Assembly (NCBI RefSeq): GCF_001494595.1
Contig: NZ_LN929908.1
Location: 858,354 to 922,353 of the forward strand
DNA from: Mycobacterium sp. M26
Lineage (GTDB): Bacteria; Actinomycetota; Actinomycetes; Mycobacteriales; Mycobacteriaceae
DNA length: 64,000 bases
Reading direction: 5' to 3'
The notes under the pieces: generated by a model
The model's database searches: none
What the model saw: only the letters and a program-made list of their open reading frames with translations
What the model was told of the DNA's origin: nothing
Part shown: positions 48,737-61,743 of the stretch, piece after piece
How the letters are laid out: each line of letters opens with the position of its first letter
Position numbering within the stretch: the first letter of the stretch is position 1
Translations under genes and position numbers: made by a program

Positions 48737-49563
48737 CGCATCGGCGGTGACAGCCGCGGCAGCACCGAGGAGAACAGCCGCTGGTAGCCCGAGCCGGTGA
48801 TCCGCACGATCGCGTCGAGGATCTTGGCGTCGGTGCCGACGAGAACGCGGGCCCGGTTCTTGCGGACGCCGTCGAGGATGATCTGGGCGGCGCGCTCCGG
48901 TGTGGTGCGGGCCAGCTTCTGGTCGAACGCCTGGGCCAGCTCGGCCACATCGAGTCCTTCGGCGGCGGTGGCGTTGCGCGCGATCGCGGTCTTGATGCCG
49001 CCGGGGTGCACGGTGGTCACCTTCACCGGGTGCTTGGCCAGCAACATCTCCTGACGCAGCGCCTCTGTGAAACCGCGCACCGCGAACTTCGCCGAGTTGT
49101 AGGCCGCCTGGCCGGGCACCGAGAACAGCCCGAAGATGCTGGAGATGTTGATGACGTGGCCGTCACCGGACTCGATCAGGTAGGGCAGGAACACCTTGGT
49201 GCCGTTGACCACGCCCCAGAAGTCGACGTCCATCACCCGTTCGATGTCCTTGAACTGGCTGATCTCGACGTCACCGGAGAACGCGATGCCGGCGTTGTTG
49301 TAGATCTGGTTGACCTTGCCGAAGTGGGCCTTCACGTCGTCGGCGTAGGCGCTGAACGCCTCGCGTTCGGTCACGTTGAGGCGGTCGGCCTTGACCTTGA
49401 CGCCGATGGCCTTCAAACGCTCCTCGGTGACTGCCAGACCTTCGGTGTCGATATCGCTGATCGCGACGCTGGCACCCGATCGGCCCAGCTCAATGGCCAG
49501 TGCCTGGCCGATGCCCGACCCGGCCCCCGTCACGACCGCGACTTTCCCGGCGAACCCCTGCAT
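48733..49563 (-). CDS. Short-chain dehydrogenase/reductase (Rv1245c-like)
   Basis: A 276-residue classical SDR. The cofactor motif TGAGSGIG is at residues 12-19, an Asp after the second strand (ISDID) suggests NAD preference, NNAG is near 90-93, the catalytic Ser lies in INISSIF and the YNSAKF Tyr-Lys pair lies near 155-160. The start is set by GAGGAG 8 bases before the ATG. It converges on lpqZ with a 4-base overlap. Substrate unknown; lipid or ketone metabolism is typical for this group. Confidence 0.92.
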   Translation of the reverse strand: MQGFAGKVAVVTGAGSGIGQALAIELGRSGASVAISDIDTEGLAVTEERLKAIGVKVKADRLNVTEREAFSAYADDVKAHFGKVNQIYNNAGIAFSGDVEISQFKDIERVMDVDFWGVVNGTKVFLPYLIESGDGHVINISSIFGLFSVPGQAAYNSAKFAVRGFTEALRQEMLLAKHPVKVTTVHPGGIKTAIARNATAAEGLDVAELAQAFDQKLARTTPERAAQIILDGVRKNRARVLVGTDAKILDAIVRITGSGYQRLFSSVLPRLSPPMR

Positions 49564-49661
49564 GAGCGCTCCTCTTGTTTGACGTGTGTCGAACGGGGCC
49601 CACGTTAGCCGGTAGCCGGACCGCGGGTAACGCCGGGCTGCCGATAGGCGATGCTGTAAAC

Positions 49662-50036
49662 ATGACGTTCCGCCGTATGACGACCGCCGGGCTGGCCGCC
49701 GGCCTGCTCGCCGGTGCTGCGGCGTTCGCCGCGCCCGCGCACGCCGACACCACCACGGACGATTTCCTCGGTGCGCTCAGCGCCGCCGGTATCGACAACA
49801 TCGATCCCGGGCAGGCCGTCGAACTGGGTCAGTCGATCTGCCCGCTACTGGCGCAGCGCAGCCAGAACACCGCCGACATCGCCTCCACCGTCGCCGATCA
49901 GCTGGGTCGCCCGCTGGGCCCGGCCACCATGTTCACCGGTATCGCGGTGTCGTTCTTCTGCCCGCGCGCGGTGCAGGACCTGGCCAACGGCCAGTCGCCC
50001 ATCCCACTGCCGTTCCTGAACAACCTCGGCTTCTAG
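49662..50036 (+). CDS. Secreted DUF732 protein
   Basis: A 124-residue exported protein. A signal peptide (TTAGLAAGLLAGAAAFAAPAHAD, cleavage about residue 28) is followed by a mature helical DUF732 domain (DDFLGALSAAGIDNIDPGQAVELGQSICPLL, with a paired cysteine in VSFFCPRAVQDLANG). This family is abundant in mycobacteria and functionally undefined. It converges on kgd with a structured hairpin between. Confidence 0.85.
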   Translation: MTFRRMTTAGLAAGLLAGAAAFAAPAHADTTTDDFLGALSAAGIDNIDPGQAVELGQSICPLLAQRSQNTADIASTVADQLGRPLGPATMFTGIAVSFFCPRAVQDLANGQSPIPLPFLNNLGF

Positions 50037-50060
50037 GGCGCTGAGCCGCGCCTAGCCCGC

Positions 50061-50121
50061 CGCGAGTGTGCGTTCCCATACGCCGCCCGCGGCGTGTTGC
50101 GGATGAAATCGCACACTCGCG
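50061..50121. repeat. Structured intergenic hairpin element, copy B
   Basis: A perfect 12-bp outer stem (CGCGAGTGTGCG at 50061-50072 with CGCACACTCGCG at 50110-50121) encloses an inner stem ACGCCG/CGGCGT (50080-50085 with 50090-50095). It stands between convergent DUF732 and kgd genes. Its fold and spacing match copy A at 29011-29068 although the stem sequences differ. Confidence 0.65.
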
Positions 50122-50139
50122 GGCGGCGCGAGAAGCAAG

Positions 50140-53862
<3,723 letters not shown>

Positions 53863-54052
53863 GGCAGTTACTCGCCTCGATTCGTGTCGTCCGGGCAAGC
53901 CGTGCTCGACGGTTTGCCCCACTGGTGTGCCCGACTCATCGCCGCCGCCCTAAAGGCTAACGCTTATCCCGCGTTCCCGAAGCACGTCAGGGTCACGGTC
54001 GGACGTGGTGCGATAACCGGTGCGACGTCGTCGGCGAACGGTTACCTTGCCG

Positions 54053-54895
54053 CTACCTTTCGTCTGCCACCGCGGGCAGCAGGTGCAGCATCACCGGCCA
54101 CCGCGCTGGGGCCGGACCGAACGCCGCGCGGGCGTTGGAAATGATCTTCTTGCCCATCAGCCGGTTGCCGCCGCCGCCTACTGCGGCGCCGATGCCGACC
54201 GGCAGCATTTTGCCCAGCGCCATGGCGCTGCGCTTGATGGTGAACCGCTTCACGAAGTAGCGCATCAGTCGGGTGTTGAGCTGCGACACCAACGGCAGCG
54301 GCAGCATCTCAGCACCCTCGGCCAGCCACGCGCCGTTGGTGCGGCCGGGGCCGACGAGGTCGGCGATCGCGCCCTTGCTGTCGTCGCCCACGAGGACGGC
54401 CAGCACCAGCGCGCGCCGGCGCTCCCGCTCCTCGAGCGGAATGCCGTACACCTCCGCGACAGCCAACACGAACACCGCGGTGGCTTCCAGGAACACCAGC
54501 GTCTCGCCGGCCACCGCCGACAGGGCCGCCAAGGTTCCCTCCGCGACAGCCAACACGAACACCGCGGTGGCTTCCAGGAACACCAGCGTCTCGCCGGCCA
54601 CCGCCGACAGGGCCGCCAAGGTTCCGATGCCGGGGAATGCCGCAGCCGAGCCGACGGCGGCGCCGCTGGCCATCACGGCGGCCAGGTAGCGGTTCTCCAG
54701 TTTGGTGACGATCTCGGCCGGGCTGGCGTCCGGGTTCAGCCGGCGCAACCGGGCGACATAGGCCTTGACCGCGGGTGCCTGAACCCGGGTGCTGCGCTCC
54801 AGGATCTGCGAGAGCACCCGCGCCGACATGACCGGATCGTCATCGATCTGGGCCGGCAGGTTCTCCGGTGACGTGCCCCGTCGGCGGAGTTTCAT
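54053..54895 (-). CDS. Membrane-associated protein (Rv1249c-like) with a duplicated hydrophobic segment
   Basis: A 280-residue protein of unknown function, at the Rv1249c position next to kgd. The N-terminal helical domain (VLSQILERSTRVQAPAVKAYVARLRRLNPDAS) precedes a hydrophobic stretch of 29 residues (GTLAALSAVAGETLVFLEAT and on) that occurs twice in succession, encoded by an exact 87-bp tandem repeat. Without the repeat the protein would be 251 residues. The C-terminal part is amphipathic and basic with a glycine-rich run (GIGAAVGGGGNRLMGKK). The start is fixed by GAGGAAGG upstream of the ATG. Confidence 0.8.
   Translation of the reverse strand: MKLRRRGTSPENLPAQIDDDPVMSARVLSQILERSTRVQAPAVKAYVARLRRLNPDASPAEIVTKLENRYLAAVMASGAAVGSAAAFPGIGTLAALSAVAGETLVFLEATAVFVLAVAEGTLAALSAVAGETLVFLEATAVFVLAVAEVYGIPLEERERRRALVLAVLVGDDSKGAIADLVGPGRTNGAWLAEGAEMLPLPLVSQLNTRLMRYFVKRFTIKRSAMALGKMLPVGIGAAVGGGGNRLMGKKIISNARAAFGPAPARWPVMLHLLPAVADER
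54451..54624. repeat. Perfect 87-bp tandem duplication (in frame)
   Basis: Bases 54451-54537 are repeated exactly at 54538-54624. The unit equals 29 codons, so the reading frame is kept and a hydrophobic segment is doubled in the encoded protein. Confidence 0.95.
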
Positions 54896-55030
54896 GCGGG
54901 TGCCTTCCTCTGGGTGGCCTCACCACCAGGCTAACGAACGAGACGGCCTTCAACGTGCCCCGCAGTGATCCCCGTCACCGCGCGCCGGATACCCGCAGGA
55001 GGAACAAATATTTGGAAGGCGGCGCTGACG

Positions 55031-56269
55031 ATGAGCATGGCAACATCCCCGGCAGTGACGACGACGCGAAACACGCCCACCGCCGAGACTGCGGCAGTGC
55101 CCAGCCGGACCCGGATGATCGTGATCCTGGGTGCGCTGGTGGCGCTCGGGCCGCTGACGATCGACATGTATCTGCCGGCGCTGCCGCGCATCGCCACCGA
55201 GCTCGGGGTGTCCTCGTCGGTGGCGCAGCTGACGCTCACCGGAACGCTGGCTGGCCTGGCGATCGGCCAGCTCGTCGTCGGCCCGCTGTCGGACTCGCTA
55301 GGCAGGCGCCGGCCGCTGATCGCCGGAATTTTGCTGCACATGGCGGCCTCGCTGGTCTGCCTGCTGGCGCCGAACATGACGGTGCTCGGTATCGCCCGCG
55401 GACTGCAGGGGATGGGCGCGGCCGCGGCCATGGTGGTCGCCGTCGCGGTGGTGGGTGAACTGTTCACCGATTCGGTGGCCGCCACGGTGATGTCCCGGCT
55501 GATGCTGGTGCTCGGCGTCGCGCCCGTGCTGGCCCCCTCGCTGGGTGCGGCGGTGCTGCTGCACGCCAGCTGGCACTGGGTGTTCGCGTCGCTGATCGTG
55601 CTGGCGGGGGGACTGCTGGCGATGGCCGCCGTGGCGCTGCCGGAGACGCTGCCGCCCTCGCACCGGCGTCCGCTGAAGCTGCGCTCGATCCTGGCCACCT
55701 ACGGCGAACTGTTCCGCGATGCGCGCTTCCTCATCCTGGTGCTGGTCGGCGCGCTCGGGATGTCGGGTCTGTTCGCCTACATCTCGGCCGCACCGTTCGT
55801 GCTGCAGGGCCGTCACGGCTTGGATCAGCAGAGCTTCGCGCTGGTGTTCGGCGCGGGTGCGATCGCGCTGATTGCGGCCACCCAGTTCAACGTCGTACTG
55901 CTGCGCCGGTTCAGCCCGCAGCGCATCATGGTCACCGCTTTGGTCGCCGCGACGCTGGCCAGCGCGGTGTTCATCGCGCTGGCTGCCACCCACACCGGCG
56001 GGCTGCCGGGCTTCGTAGTGCCGGTGTGGACCGTGCTGGCGTTGCTCGGCTTCGTGATGCCGAACGCGCCCGCGGTCGCGCTGACCCGGCACCCCGACGC
56101 CGCGGGCACCGCCGCCGCGCTGCTGGGTGCCGCGCAGTTCACCACCGGCGCGGTGATCGCTCCGGTGGTCGGGCTGCTGGGCAATGACGAGGTGGCGCTG
56201 GCGGTGGTGATGACCGCGGGGATTTCGATTGCCCTGCTGGCGCTGCTGCTCGTCGGTGCCCAGGACTAG
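55031..56269 (+). CDS. MFS exporter, Bcr/CflA family
   Basis: A 412-residue transporter with 12 predicted helices. The Bcr/CflA signature LGALVALGPLTIDMYLPALPRIATELG is in helix 1, the MFS motif A (GPLSDSLGRRRPL, about 82-94) follows helix 2 and the motif C-like region is in helix 5. Members export drugs and small metabolites by proton antiport. ATG at 55031 is used, 11 bases after GGAAGG; the frame upstream is open but unsupported. A 16-bp stem hairpin follows its stop. Confidence 0.88.
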   Translation: MSMATSPAVTTTRNTPTAETAAVPSRTRMIVILGALVALGPLTIDMYLPALPRIATELGVSSSVAQLTLTGTLAGLAIGQLVVGPLSDSLGRRRPLIAGILLHMAASLVCLLAPNMTVLGIARGLQGMGAAAAMVVAVAVVGELFTDSVAATVMSRLMLVLGVAPVLAPSLGAAVLLHASWHWVFASLIVLAGGLLAMAAVALPETLPPSHRRPLKLRSILATYGELFRDARFLILVLVGALGMSGLFAYISAAPFVLQGRHGLDQQSFALVFGAGAIALIAATQFNVVLLRRFSPQRIMVTALVAATLASAVFIALAATHTGGLPGFVVPVWTVLALLGFVMPNAPAVALTRHPDAAGTAAALLGAAQFTTGAVIAPVVGLLGNDEVALAVVMTAGISIALLALLLVGAQD

Positions 56270-56271
56270 AT

Positions 56272-56347
56272 CGCGAGTGGCCACTTGTGCCACGGATTTC
56301 CGCGGCGGTTTCATGCGCCAGATGCGTGACGCAAGTGGCCACTCGCG
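56272..56347. terminator. Long perfect hairpin between convergent genes
   Basis: CGCGAGTGGCCACTTG (56272-56287) pairs over 16 bases with CAAGTGGCCACTCGCG (56332-56347), with a G-T pair extending the stem; the loop is 44 bases. It fills the gap between the Bcr-type exporter stop and the Balon-like gene stop, so it could end transcription from both sides. Its outer CGCGAGTG matches copy B. Confidence 0.65.
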
Positions 56348-56354
56348 TCGGGGC

Positions 56355-57446
56355 TTACATCGCGTAGCGCAGCACCGCGGCCACCCCGTCGGCCGGGCTG
56401 AGCCGCTCATCGGTGCGCACCAGCGCGGCGCCGGTCGCCACCGCCAGCAGCGGCAGCGCCTCGTCGGCGCGCAGCGTCCGCTCGGGGGCGCCGCCGAGAT
56501 CCGACAGGGTGTCGGCATCCGGGGCGATCATCGCCAGGTCGGTGTCGGCCACCACGGTGGCCTCGCCGACCTCGCCGATGATCAAGGTCTCCACCGCGCC
56601 GTCGCGCAGCGCCGCGGTCACCTCAGCCAGGCCCTCGACCGCCAGCCCGGTGCCGCGGCCGGCCGCGAACCGCTGGGCGGCGTCGTCGATGGTGGCCAGC
56701 CGCCGCTTGAGGAATTCCTGACCGATCTCGTGGTGCACCTCGGCCTGGTCGGTGCCCTCGGTGCGCCCGCCGCCCAGCAGTGCGACCGCGATGGCAGACA
56801 CCCGCTCGGGCAGGGCTGCGACGAGTTCGGTGCGTGCGCCCACCTCGCCCTCGATGAACACCAGCTCGGCGCCGGTCTCGTCGACCAGGTGGGTGATGCG
56901 GTCGGCGACCGCACGGATATTGCGGCGCACCGCCTCCTCGACCTTGCCCTGCGCGGTGCCGTACTCGTGATGCTCGGCGGACTTGGCCTTGTGCACCGGG
57001 CGGTGATCGCCGTCGACGGTCTCGCTGCGGGTGGTGCCCGAGCGATGCACGGCGATGTCGGCGCCGGTGTGGTCGACGGCCACCAGCAGATAGGTGGTGT
57101 GCAGCAGACCGTGTTCGACGATCGGGATCAGATACGGCAATTCCGAGATTCGAAGCACGGTGCTGACCGGCGGCCGGATCAGGTGTTCATCGGTGACGAC
57201 GGTGTCGCCGGCGGCGATGACGGCCCGGCCGCTGCGGCCCACCGGCGGGTGTGCGCCGCGTACCGCGGCGTCGATCGCCTCGATCACCGAGGTGTCCACA
57301 GACTGCTCCTCGAGGTGCTTACGCACATCGCGCAGCCGGGCATCGAGTTGGGCGGCGGCGTCCTGGGTGTCGTGCGAGTCGTCGAAGTAGATCGAGACGA
57401 ACGGTCCCGTCGCCTCCAGCAGGGGGCGAAAACGGTCGGAAAGCAT
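56355..57446 (-). CDS. Balon/Rv2629-like bacterial eRF1-family ribosome hibernation factor
   Basis: A 363-residue protein closely resembling M. tuberculosis Rv2629 along its length: GPFVSIYFDDSHDTQDAAAQLDARLRDVRKHLEEQ at the start, YLLVAVDHTGADIAVHRSG, VRRNIRAVADRITHLVD and GTGLAVEGLAEVTAALRDGAVETLIIGEVGEATVV near the end. These proteins have the eRF1/Pelota-like domain order, and homologues named Balon bind the ribosomal A site of idle ribosomes. No GGQ peptide-release motif is seen. A strong AGGAGGAGCC site precedes the ATG and a DosR-like palindrome lies 44-59 bases upstream. Rv2629 itself belongs to the DosR hypoxia regulon. Confidence 0.85.
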   Translation of the reverse strand: MLSDRFRPLLEATGPFVSIYFDDSHDTQDAAAQLDARLRDVRKHLEEQSVDTSVIEAIDAAVRGAHPPVGRSGRAVIAAGDTVVTDEHLIRPPVSTVLRISELPYLIPIVEHGLLHTTYLLVAVDHTGADIAVHRSGTTRSETVDGDHRPVHKAKSAEHHEYGTAQGKVEEAVRRNIRAVADRITHLVDETGAELVFIEGEVGARTELVAALPERVSAIAVALLGGGRTEGTDQAEVHHEIGQEFLKRRLATIDDAAQRFAAGRGTGLAVEGLAEVTAALRDGAVETLIIGEVGEATVVADTDLAMIAPDADTLSDLGGAPERTLRADEALPLLAVATGAALVRTDERLSPADGVAAVLRYAM

Positions 57447-57489
57447 GGCTCCTCCTCAGCTGTATGTCGGTCCTGTGTCGGTTCTCCAC

Positions 57490-57505
57490 GGGGACCTATT
57501 CCCCC
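57490..57505. promoter_or_regulatory. DosR-box-like palindrome upstream of the Balon-like gene
   Basis: GGGGACCTATTCCCCC matches the 16-base core of the DosR consensus (SGGGACTWWAGTCCCS) at 12 positions, with the outer GGGAC and CCC arms best kept. It begins 44 bases upstream of the ATG at 57446. The imperfect centre keeps the call tentative. Confidence 0.45.
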
Positions 57506-57664
57506 GACAGCTGTCCGTTTTCAACCTACGCCCGGCCACCGCCGTGGCGGCAGGCACACGGCGGTCGATAGTCTCGAACCGGCACCGCAGTTGTTCTGCT
57601 GCATTGACGATGCCGTCAGCCAATGGCCCGATTCCGATGCGCGGAGCCGAAACGAGGTGTGGAG

Positions 57665-59600
57665 ATGACCAGGAGCATGGCCGGCGAGGAGCCGGACGTG
57701 GACTTGGCCGATCCGCCGAACGCACCGGCGAATCCATGGCATGCGCTGTGGGCGATGATGGTCGGTTTCTTCATGATCCTGGTCGACTCGACGATCGTCG
57801 CGGTCGCCAATCCCAGCATCATGGATGCACTCGAGATCACCGACTACGACAGCGTCATCTGGGTGACCAGCTCCTACCTGCTGGCCTACGCGGTGCCACT
57901 GCTGCTGGCCGGCCGGCTCGGTGACCGGTACGGCCCCAAGTACCTCTATCTGACCGGGCTGGCGCTGTTCACGGTGTCCTCGCTGTGGTGCGGGCTGTCC
58001 GGGTCCATCGAGATGCTGATCGTCGCGCGCGCCGTGCAGGGGCTGGGCGCCGCGCTGCTCACCCCGCAGACGCTGTCGACGATCACCCGGATCTTCCCGG
58101 CCCAGCGCCGCGGCGTGGCGATGAGCGTGTGGGGCGCCACCGCCGGGGTGGCCACCCTGGTCGGCCCGCTCGCCGGTGGTGTGCTCGTCGACCACCTCGG
58201 CTGGGAGTGGATCTTCTTCGTCAACGTGCCGATCGGCATCATCGGCCTGGCGCTGGCGGTGTGGCTGGTGCCCACCCGTCGCACTGTCCGGGATCGGCAT
58301 GTTCCTGGTGGTGTTCGGACTGCAGGAAGGGCAGAGCCATCATTGGGCGGCCTGGATCTGGGCCGTCATCGTCGCCGGGATCGGCTTCTTCGCGGCCTTC
58401 GTCTACTGGCAGTCGATCAACCGCAACGAACCGCTGATCCCGCTGGAGATCTTCGCCGACCGCGACTTCAGCCTGTCCAATCTCGGTGTCGCCGTGATCG
58501 GATTCGTGGTCACCGCCATGGTGCTGCCGGTGATGTTCTATGCCCAGGTGGTGTGCGGGCTGACGCCGACCCGGTCGGCACTGCTGGTGGCGCCGATGGC
58601 GGTGACCAGCGGCGTGCTGGCACCGTTCGTCGGGCGCATCGTGGACAGCACCCACCCGCGCTCGATCATCGGATTCGGGTTCTCGGTGCTGGCGATCGCC
58701 CTGACCTGGCTGTCCATCGAGATGGCACCGGCCACCCCGATCTGGCGACTGGTGCTTCCGCTGACGGCGATGGGTGTCGGCATGGCCTTCATCTGGGCGC
58801 CGCTGGCCACCACCGCGACCCGTAATCTGCCGCCGCGGCTGGCCGGGGCCGGGTCAGGTGTGTACAACGCCACCCGCCAGGTCGGCTCCGTGCTGGGCAG
58901 CGCCGGGATGGCCGCGCTGATGGCCGCGCGGATCAACGACGAGCTGCCCGCGGCGCCCGCCGACACCCCGGCCAGCGACCTGGCGGTGCTCAAGTTGCCG
59001 GCGTTCCTGCACCAGCCGTTCGCCGCCGCGCTGTCCCAATCGGTGCTGCTGCCTGCGTTCGTCGCGCTGTTCGGGATCATCGCGGCGTTGTTCATGATCG
59101 GCGGGCTGGGGCGTCGGGTCGAGGGGCCGAGCCTGGCCGGTGCCGACGAGATCACCGACCGGTTCCCCGCCTACTACGACGATGACGACTATCTGGAGTA
59201 CGAGGTCGACCGGGAGCGCGTGTTCATCGGCGTGCCCGAAGTGGTCGACGACGAGACCGAGCAAATCGTGTGGCGGCGTCCGGAGCCTGAGCCGGTTGTC
59301 CCGGTCGTCGAGCCGATTGGCTTCGCCCACAACGGTTTCCACGTCGCCGAGGACCACTTCACCCCGCTGGATACGGTGCGCCCGACGTTCGCCGAGGTGT
59401 TCAGCGACGACGACGAACCGGCCACCATCGCCGAGGACTTCCCGCTGTGGACAGTGCCCGAGGTCAGCAGCAGCGAAGAATCCGAGCCCTTCTCTCGGCA
59501 CCGGCTCAGTGACGAGGGCGAGCCACGGCGACCCCGGCACTACCGTGAGGATTCCGACGACGCCGAAAGCTACGGCCGCCACTCGATGCGCCGGGACTGA
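57665..59600 (+). pseudogene. EmrB/QacA (DHA2) MFS exporter, Rv1250-like, frameshifted by a small deletion
   Basis: A 14-helix drug-export transporter. The N-terminal half carries helix 1 ([22 protein letters not shown]), motif A ([14 protein letters not shown]) and motif C; the frame is lost at about 58276-58283, where WLVPTR should continue into [18 protein letters not shown] in another frame. Roughly eight or nine residues between them appear to be missing, and the lost length must be 2 modulo 3. The C-terminal half then reads through to a long acidic tail rich in DDD and ED (about 59150-59600), as in Rv1250. Start codon choice (ATG 57665) is tentative. Confidence 0.8.
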
Positions 59601-59734
59601 CGAGTACGTCAATTTTGGGTTGCCCGGTCGGCTCTTGCCGTTAGCCTGACGCCAGCATTTCTGGGATCGGTAGCGCCACGGGCTGTCTTGACTGCTGGTC
59701 GCAAGGGTGCCAGGCCGACCGAAAGAGCGTCACC

Positions 59735-61024
59735 GTGAATCATCTCCACTACCTGCGAATCGGTGCCGCGGTGCTCGCGGCGGCCAGTATGGCGGCCTGT
59801 TCGTCGCCGACCACGCCGGGAAGCGCTACGACATCCGCATCCGCGACGAGCGCGTCGGCGTCCGGGACGTCCACCTCGGCGTCGGCCACTGCGACCGCCG
59901 CGGCCGACGGTTCGGTCAAAGATGTGCCGTGGGACAAAGTCGGGCCCGGCTGGATACTGGCGCAGTGGAGTGCGGCGACCCCGCACCGCCCCGGTGAGAA
60001 GCCGGAACCCGGCGAGCCGACTGCCGAAACCGCAGCCGCCACAGTGTATTTAGTCGATCCGTCCGCCAAACGCTATGCCATCACGACGCTGGAGCCCGGT
60101 AGCGGCCTCGAACTCGTCGACTGGTCGGGGGACGGTTCCCGCGCATTGTTCGCCACGCCCGGTGGGGGACCGACCTCCGCGCTGTTGGTCGACCTGCGCA
60201 CCGGTGACCAGACGACGGTTCCGGTGTCGGGGTTCCCGCGCTTCACCCGCCCGGACGGCACCGCGCTGCTGGTGTGGACGTCGTTCAACGGCAAGCAGCC
60301 CGGCACCCTGAAACGGATTGATCTGCAAGGTAATACCCAGCAGGAGTATCCGACCGACGAACTCGGGGGAGCCGGCCCGTTCAACGGCGGATATCTGGAG
60401 TCGCCCGACGGCACGCAACTCGTCCTGGGCACCGCCAATCTCGGCAACGAGGTCGTGGCCCGCGCCGACAACAGCCTCGTCGTACTGGGCAACGACGGCA
60501 CGGTGATCCGCACGTTGGCCGCCCCGATGCCGGCGGCCATGTGCCGTCCGGTCCGGTGGTGGACCCCGCAGACCGTGCTGGCGCACTGCACCGAAGAGAA
60601 GAGTTCAGCCAACCAGCTCTGGGAGGTACCGCTGGACGGCAGCGCACCCACCGCGCTGACCGCCGTCAACTCCGGCCAGCAGGACGACCCCGCGTTCGGT
60701 GGCGACCTCGGCGACGACGACGCCTGGAAACTGCCCAGCGGCACGTTCCTGCAGTCTCTGGGGGCGGGGTGCTCGCGCTTCCTGTCCCGGCTCAGCTCCG
60801 ATGGCCATACCACTCGGGTGAAGGTGCCCAACGTGGCGCCCGGGGCCGTCGTGACCGGAGTGACCAACGGCCGGCTGGTGCTGCTCGATCAGGCGAACTG
60901 CGGTGGCACTACTGCGTTGGTGAGTTTCGACCCCGCGGCCAACACCTCGACCGTGCTGCTCGGGCCGCCGGTCAACGGCGGCTCGGTGAGCCAGGCGCTG
61001 CTGTATCCGGACGCGGGTTCGTGA
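59735..61024 (+). CDS. Lipoprotein with TolB/beta-propeller-like repeats
   Basis: A 429-residue exported protein. The signal peptide ends SMAACSSP with a probable lipid-modified cysteine near residue 22, followed by a low-complexity Ser/Thr/Ala linker. The rest is beta-rich with repeating SPDGTQLVLGT, DWSGDGSRALFAT and FTRPDGTALLVWTS motifs, as in TolB-type propeller blades. The GTG start lies after GAAAGAG. The stop overlaps the next secreted-protein gene (GTGA). Function unknown; probably surface-located ligand binding. Confidence 0.75.
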   Translation: MNHLHYLRIGAAVLAAASMAACSSPTTPGSATTSASATSASASGTSTSASATATAAADGSVKDVPWDKVGPGWILAQWSAATPHRPGEKPEPGEPTAETAAATVYLVDPSAKRYAITTLEPGSGLELVDWSGDGSRALFATPGGGPTSALLVDLRTGDQTTVPVSGFPRFTRPDGTALLVWTSFNGKQPGTLKRIDLQGNTQQEYPTDELGGAGPFNGGYLESPDGTQLVLGTANLGNEVVARADNSLVVLGNDGTVIRTLAAPMPAAMCRPVRWWTPQTVLAHCTEEKSSANQLWEVPLDGSAPTALTAVNSGQQDDPAFGGDLGDDDAWKLPSGTFLQSLGAGCSRFLSRLSSDGHTTRVKVPNVAPGAVVTGVTNGRLVLLDQANCGGTTALVSFDPAANTSTVLLGPPVNGGSVSQALLYPDAGS

Positions 61025-61704
61025 CCGTGCGCGGGCTTGCCGCCCTCGGTGCCATCGTGGCGGCCGCGATGATCGGCTGCCCTCCCGCGGCGGCCGCACC
61101 CGCGTGCGGCGACTTCGGCGCGACGCCGGACACCGGGCAGACGTGCCAGTTGCACACCGACGGCACCGGCTACACCGTCGACATCCGCTTTCCGGCCGAT
61201 TACCCCGATTCGGCACCGCTGCTGAGTTACCTGGCCACCCAGCGCACGCAGTTCCTCGACTACGTCGCGTCCTTCCCGCCGGTGGACCGGCCCATGCCCT
61301 ACGAACTGTCGATCACCAGCACGGTGTACCGCTCCGGTACGCCGGACGCCGGCACCGAGAGCGTGGTGGTGCGCGTGGGCCAGGACGTCGGAGCCCATCC
61401 GGTGTCGTCGGTGAGAACGTTCAGCTACGACCTCGGTGCGCAGCGGCCGATCACCTTCGACACGCTGTTCACCCCGGGATCCCAGCCGCTGGACATCATC
61501 TATCCGCTGGTGCGAAGGCAGTTCGAACAGACCATGGGGGGCCAGCCCGTCCGGGGCGGCCTGGATCCGGAGACGTATCAGAACTTCGCGATCACCGATG
61601 ACGCCGTCGTCTTCTACTTCGACCAGGACCAGCTGTTCGGGCAGAACGAGGGTCCGCTGCAGGTGTCGGTACCGCGGGCGGACCTGGCTGCCGTGCTGGC
61701 CTGA
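61021..61704 (+). CDS. Secreted DUF3298 / MPT64-RsiV-like protein
   Basis: A 227-residue protein with a signal peptide (LAALGAIVAAAMIGCPPAAAAPAC, cleavage near residue 26) and a mature domain resembling the M. tuberculosis MPT64 and TB22.2 group: YTVDIRFPADYPDS, SITSTVYRSGTPDAGTESVVVRVGQ, then PITFDTLFTPGSQPLDIIYPLVRRQF and NFAITDDAVVFYFDQDQL, the DUF3298 pattern. The GTG overlaps the stop of the propeller lipoprotein, so the two are co-translated and may act together outside the membrane. Confidence 0.82.
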   Translation: MTVRGLAALGAIVAAAMIGCPPAAAAPACGDFGATPDTGQTCQLHTDGTGYTVDIRFPADYPDSAPLLSYLATQRTQFLDYVASFPPVDRPMPYELSITSTVYRSGTPDAGTESVVVRVGQDVGAHPVSSVRTFSYDLGAQRPITFDTLFTPGSQPLDIIYPLVRRQFEQTMGGQPVRGGLDPETYQNFAITDDAVVFYFDQDQLFGQNEGPLQVSVPRADLAAVLA

Positions 61705-61743
61705 GGACCCTGCCGGGCCACCCCGCCGGGTGAGGATTATGCT

